NCBI RefSeq assembly: GCF_040954835.1
Contig: NC_090696.1
Coordinates: forward strand, 77,561,722-77,625,721
Origin: Lepisosteus oculatus
Taxonomy: Eukaryota > Chordata > Actinopteri > Semionotiformes > Lepisosteidae
Length of the DNA stretch: 64,000 nucleotides
Reading direction: 5' to 3'
The translations under genes and the position numbers were made by a program. Positions 60,601-64,000 of this stretch are shown in pieces (the stretch's first letter is position 1; each line of letters opens with the position of its first letter). The notes beneath the pieces were generated by a model. That model was given only the letters and a program-made list of their open reading frames with translations. It had not been told where the DNA came from and made no database searches.

Positions 60601-63263
60601 GGACCCTGAGCTTTAATTCATCCTTTTCATGCATAGCTTCTTCCATCTCCGCATTAATGGCCTGGGGGGGGGGGGAAAGACATCTCTGAATGTGATCTGT
60701 GCACAAGGAAAAGTCCTGTATTTTAGAACGTCTCGCTCCTTACTGAGCGGCCAGTTTGATTAACGGTTGAAACAGGGGCGCCAGCAGGTGGCGCTAAGCG
60801 GCAAGGTTCACGCGTCGGCACCTGGTTTTCCCTGGTCATCACAGCCAGGTCGTCCTGCAGCCTCCGGTTCTCGCGCAGCGCGACCTCGCGGGCCCGGCCC
60901 ACCTCGCCCAGCTCCTCGCGGGCCGCGTCCAGCTGCCGGCGCAGGCTGGCCACTTCGCGCTCGCGGCTGCCCAGGGCGTCCCTCAGCCGGCTGGAGAGAC
61001 AAGGACGCGGTCTTGGTACCAGGACAAGCGCCGCGTGAGCGGACACTTCGAAGGCGGCCCGCGGAAACGGGCAGGGAGTCTCTCGCCGCCGGCGTCGGCG
61101 GCACGCTGCACGCGTATTGAACACCGTGCTTGGAAAACTGCTCCGAAGAAATGGCAAATATTTTGAAGATGAAAGTCTCTCAGCCAGACACTTCCCTCTT
61201 TCTTGTGACCCCAAGCTTCTCTCTCCGTCTACATGTCTGTGTATCTCACGGAGAGCAAGCTGACAAATTCCTAATGCAAGAAGTTGTATATCGCTAATAA
61301 AGTGATCTTATCCCATCTTCTGCTGGACACTGTAAGCTGACACAGTGCCCTGCAACATCAGATAACAGCTGGCAGGGTCTGAGGGAGCACAGAGGTGACA
61401 AGGGCCCCCAAGCCTGCAACCTTGTTTGCAAAGAACACATGAAAACGTTCTCTTTTAAACTGCCACACTCAATCCTGGCCTACTGTAATACCAAGGAAGG
61501 AAGGCATGCTGTTTTGTACAACAGAGGTTCCTTTCATTCATGCACACTTACTCCAGCGATTTCTCCATCTCGGAGACGGTGAGCTCCAAATCGGTCAGTG
61601 CCTTTTCCTAGAGGGACGAAGAGACGAGGTTTAAATGAATCGGGATGATGAAAACGGACTGTTTTTGTTTTCTTTTACCAATCGCTTCTTCAGCCTTACT
61701 TTATTGGTGAGATTATGCTCCAGGGCTGCGATCTGCTCGGTCTTCTCATCCACAGTTTGCTGGAGGCTGTCCTTCTCCCTGTCCAGAGCAGAGATGGTCT
61801 TCTGCAGCACGGCCACTTCCTCCTGCTGAGAGGAGCCATGCCTGCTCAAGCCAGCTGAGCAAGAGAACGAGAACGTTAAGACAGACTCAAGTGAAACAAA
61901 AGTAAAAAGCGAAAATTTACAGAAAGCCAAACCAATACAGTTCTTAGCCATGAAGACAAAAGAAAGCCAAGTGTATTTTTCAAAAACTACTCAAAAGGGG
62001 CATTTTCAGGAAGATCACTGTCTCACTGGAGGCAAAAAACTCAGAAAAAAGCAGTAACTACGGAGCACAAAGTTCTTTAAACTCTGCCCTTAACCTAAAT
62101 TTAAAAAGTTCTATATTCCCCAGTTGTAATGATTAGAACTGGTGTTAAAAACAGCAGCTTATGCAGGAAAAAGTCCCAAAATGCCCCTTCAAGTACTGGA
62201 GTACGTGCTGTTCTCATATTGTTAGTGAGGTCACCTATTCTTTCTTCCAGCTGTCGGATCCGCTCATGAGCGTTCTGCAGCTCGCTGACTTTCACAGACA
62301 GGCGGCGCTGGGCGTCTGAAAGGGACTGCTCCATCTGTTCTTTCAGCAGCCTGCAACAGGACATTCAGACATGAGCACAGCACAACAGACAAACTGTACC
62401 CTTGCCATTCAAGAAAACAAAAGGGCATTCGGAACAGGAGCCTCACCTTCCCTACTCAGCGCCGCAATGTTACCGCAGAACGCGACCGTTAACAGATACT
62501 CTGAAATGATGGTTCCCACAACGTGATGAAAGAAATGCTCATGTGAGGCATTACTGCGAGTTGGGCAAGGCAGATGAACAACGTGTTCATCTATTTCAAG
62601 GAAGGCAGAGTCATGCCGACCACCCTCTTCAGCTCACAGTCAGTTTTCCTCAAGGCTCGGCTGGCACTGCCAGGTTACAGAAATCTGCTGAGATACATCA
62701 CCTCAAGGAGCCAGTCTCTGCCCTGTGAAGAGACGCTTCCTCTGATGTGCGTGCCAGTAAGCTGGCCTGGGCCTTGATCTCATCCTCTAGAGCTGCCTTG
62801 GTTTCCTTTAAAGCCCTCAGCTGAGATCTGAGCTCGGATCTCTCTTTCTCGAGCTGGAATAAAGAAAACGCGTCCTTGGCATCAAAGCCTTCAAAATTAT
62901 TACAGGGAATACAGGTAAGTGCATTTTTTTCCCATTCATTTCTAAATTAAATAATTTTAGCTGTTCTCTCTGGTGTACATTGTAGCAGTTCTGCATGTTG
63001 GTTCTGCATTCATAATAGATCTTTCTTTCTTAGATTTGTTACAAAGTCCTTAAAATGCCAGTTGCACCCTGAAGCGTTCAAAGGTTTCAGTAGAATTTCT
63101 GACAAAGAAAGCTAATGCCTTAGACACATTAACACAGCGTGTTGCCTAGAGACCTGTGAAAGAAAGCAATGCCCTTGTCATTTACTTTCTGCACCGTGTT
63201 CTCCACTTCCAGGACTCGCTTCTCTTCCTCTTCTCTGTCAATGAGAGCTGCTTCTTGAGCACC
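57514..63263 (-). CDS. CEP135: CEP135, centrosomal/centriolar coiled-coil protein (C-terminal half, twelve exons; 5' part outside window)
   Basis: Exons in transcript order: 63186-63263, 62702-62853 (3' edge uncertain), 62205-62350, 61700-61854, 61552-61607, 60822-60990, 60551-60661, 59722-59907, 58988-59197, 58706-58908, 58323-58427, 57514-57673. Phases join throughout, giving about 576 residues of nearly continuous coiled coil (human protein 1140). CEP135/Bld10 is a cartwheel-pinhead scaffold of centrioles and basal bodies; its C-terminal half binds SAS-6 and its N-terminus microtubules/CPAP (established for human). Diagnostic matches are RRLQDDLAVMTRENQ, SSSIRLELLSADTERRHLRE, LLKKQLSSERLTIKNLETLL, and the C-terminal RERAVQEMRRQGI. 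The paralogue TSGA10 is less likely given the EMRRxG tail and the CRACD/AASDH linkage. No enzyme motifs. Confidence 0.94.
58323..58427 (-). CDS. CEP135: CEP135 exon
   Basis: SQTREVAQLRSKVTQLQTEL, DVLKRQLTTERFER; last coiled-coil segment. Acceptor ..ttgccttcacag, donor gtacag. Confidence 0.93.
58706..58908 (-). CDS. CEP135: CEP135 exon
   Basis: AVGELEDVKSEAELLKKQLS, SERLTIKNLETLLSTNREKE, SHEKESELKILRDRLTLADS + K. Acceptor ..tgtgctgcag, donor gtgaga in phase 2. Confidence 0.94.
58988..59197 (-). CDS. CEP135: CEP135 exon
   Basis: 70 codons: HMSAQQAYEAQITTLAKTMS, RLEDEVRAAHEERSSALADL, ASVRELCVKLDSSKEMMSRQ, LTSKSMEYER. Acceptor ..ttttgtgtag, donor gtaagt. Confidence 0.94.
59722..59907 (-). CDS. 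CEP135: CEP135 exon
   Basis: 62 codons: EQENRDMLERFRLAHSQAED, WELKLQQAEGHSSSIRLELL, SADTERRHLRERVGNLEREI + QE. Best-conserved block. Donor gtgcgg (weak), acceptor ..cccgtgaaag. Confidence 0.94.
60551..60661 (-). CDS. CEP135: CEP135 exon with poly-C acceptor tract
   Basis: 37 codons: AINAEMEEAMHEKDELKLRV, HSYISEVARIESLLAAK. The acceptor is twelve C residues (60664-60675) followed directly by AG. Donor gtgagt. Confidence 0.92.
60822..60990 (-). CDS. CEP135: CEP135 exon
   Basis: RLRDALGSREREVASLRRQL, then REVALRENRRLQDDLAVMTR + ENQ. Strong match to the human RENRRLQDDLATM.RENQ. GC-rich. Acceptor ..tgtctctccag, donor gtgccg. Confidence 0.93.
61193..61312 (+). repeat. Family-A tRNA-SINE, 3' fragment
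   Basis: Shares gaccccaagcttctctctcc, cacggagagcaagctgacaa and attcctaatgcaagaagttg with the full copy at 39610-39869, and ends in aataaagtgatcttatc. Inside a CEP135 intron, antisense to the gene. Confidence 0.78.
61552..61607 (-). CDS. CEP135: CEP135 small exon
   Basis: 56 nt: EKALTDLELTVSEMEKSL, phase 2 at donor gtaagt. Acceptor ..cgtccctctag. Confidence 0.88.
61700..61854 (-). CDS. CEP135: CEP135 exon
   Basis: GLSRHGSSQQEEVAVLQKTI, SALDREKDSLQQTVDEKTEQ, IAALEHNLTNK. Acceptor ..tcttgctcag, donor gtaagg. Confidence 0.9.
62205..62350 (-). CDS. CEP135: CEP135 exon
   Basis: LLKEQMEQSLSDAQRRLSVK, VSELQNAHERIRQLEERIGD, LTNNMRTA, ending in phase 1 at a weak donor gtactc. It joins P-GLSRHGSS of the next exon in frame. 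Confidence 0.85.
62702..62853 (-). CDS. CEP135: CEP135 exon, 3' edge ambiguous
   Basis: LEKERSELRSQLRALKETKA, then ALEDEIKAQASLLA. Two donors leave the same phase (2): gag|gtgatg at 62702, the better consensus, or gc|gtctct at 62735, which would remove 11 codons. Confidence 0.75.
63186..63263 (-). CDS. CEP135: CEP135 exon (26 codons)
   Basis: GAQEAALIDREEEEKRVLEV + ENTVQK, phase 0 on both sides. Acceptor ..ttttttacag, donor gtaaat. It is the most 5' CEP135 exon recognised in the window. Confidence 0.85.
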
Positions 63264-63504
63264 CTGTAAAAAACACATCTCAGTTCCCCTTCGTTTCAGA
63301 GTCCAAGCCATAAAACCTGCAAATCAAACTAACAGATGACCCTGTGCAACAGAAGGCTCATTATTTAAAAATGGAATAGAAACCCTAATCAAAGTCAGTC
63401 AGTTTATCACCTAGCAAATGCAGAAATTAACTTTTTATTACATCTCCATCCGTGGTTTCTGACAGTTAAACCACTGTCTTACAAATAAATGCTTTTCCCT
63501 GCCC

Positions 63505-64000
63505 CCAGCGCACACCTCCATCTCTACTCCCCGTCAGAGCCCCGCCCCCAGCGCACACCTCCATCTCTACTCCCCGTCAGAGCCCCGGCCCCAGCGCACA
63601 CCTCCATCTCTACTCCCCGTCAGAGCCCCAGCGCACACCTCCATCTCTACTCCCCGTCAGAGCCCCGGCCCCGGCGCACACCTCCATCTCTACTCCCCGT
63701 CAGAGCCCCGGCCCCAGCGCACACCTCCATCTCTACTCCCCGTCAGAGCCCCAGCGCACACCTCCATCTCTACTCCCCGTCAGAGCCCCGGCCCCGGCGC
63801 ACACCTCCATCTCTACTCCCCGTCAGAGCCCCAGCGCACACCTCCATCTCTACTCCCCGTCAGAGCCCCTACCCCCAGTGCACACCTCCATCTCTACTCC
63901 CCGTCAGAGCCCCTACCCCCAGCGCACACCTCCATCTCTACTCCCCGTCAGAGCCCCGGCCCCAGCGCACACCTCCATCTCTACTCCCCGTCAGAGCCCC
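63505..64000 (+). repeat. GC-rich minisatellite, at least 12 copies, running off the window
   Basis: The core gcgcacacctccatctctac-tccccgtcagagcc repeats with short (about 37 bp) and longer (about 43 bp) units intermixed; the difference is an optional ccggcc or ctaccc stretch. The array starts about 240 bp upstream, in CEP135 sense, of the exon at 63186-63263 and continues past 64000. Confidence 0.93.

Noticed and set aside
57514-63263. TSGA10 instead of CEP135
   Set aside because: The two are related, but the RRLQDDLA..TRENQ, LELLSADTERRHLRE and EMRRxG blocks fit CEP135, and AASDH/CRACD linkage points to the 4q12 side.
63505-64000. CRISPR-like array (regular GC-rich repeats)
   Set aside because: Repeats are directly adjacent, with no unique spacers. 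This is a minisatellite in an animal intron.

Overview
The window is animal nuclear DNA and very probably comes from a ray-finned fish. It holds four spliced protein-coding genes with GT-AG introns whose reading phases join cleanly. They sit in a background of fish-type repeats: 5S-rRNA-derived and tRNA-derived SINEs, an L2-clade LINE, and minisatellites built on a 'ggactggYgtcctgtccagggtgt' motif. A non-teleost fish such as a gar or bowfin would fit, but the sequence alone does not prove this.

Layout, left to right. (1) 1160-10305, plus strand: the 3' ten coding exons of AASDH, encoding the end of the adenylation domain, the carrier domain with its GGDS site, and the whole PQQ-type propeller. 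The 5' exons lie left of the window. (2) 11943-34601, minus strand: the complete ten-exon coding region of CRACD (KIAA1211), about 1328 residues. Probable non-coding first exons lie further right, at about 37.7 kb and/or 48.96 kb. (3) 51087-53691, plus strand: a two-exon, 365-residue carbohydrate sulfotransferase closest to CHST14 (dermatan 4-O-sulfotransferase). (4) 57514 to beyond 63263, minus strand: the C-terminal half of CEP135 in at least twelve exons. AASDH and CRACD converge tail to tail, as do the sulfotransferase and CEP135.

The order AASDH-CRACD-CEP135 matches human 4q12. From memory, the human interval has no sulfotransferase between CRACD and CEP135, so the CHST14-like gene is the most notable departure. 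The four genes do not form a pathway. They concern beta-alanine activation, actin-capping control, Golgi sulfation of dermatan/chondroitin and centriole assembly, and are neighbours by old linkage.

Repeats hold most of the unusual structure. There are three differently rearranged 5S-SINE copies, and an L2 LINE whose reverse-transcriptase frame is unbroken and whose 3' tail resembles that of the 5S-SINEs. A tRNA-SINE has a perfect 13-bp target-site duplication. Two copies of another tRNA-SINE have each expanded the same internal segment into a VNTR. There is also a 24-bp coding minisatellite in CRACD, a SINE-borne poly(A) signal just upstream of the last CRACD exon, and a 12-copy VNTR at the right edge. 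I found no prokaryotic, viral or CRISPR-like system and no wholly new gene system. Exon limits were set by hand from homology, splice consensus and phase.
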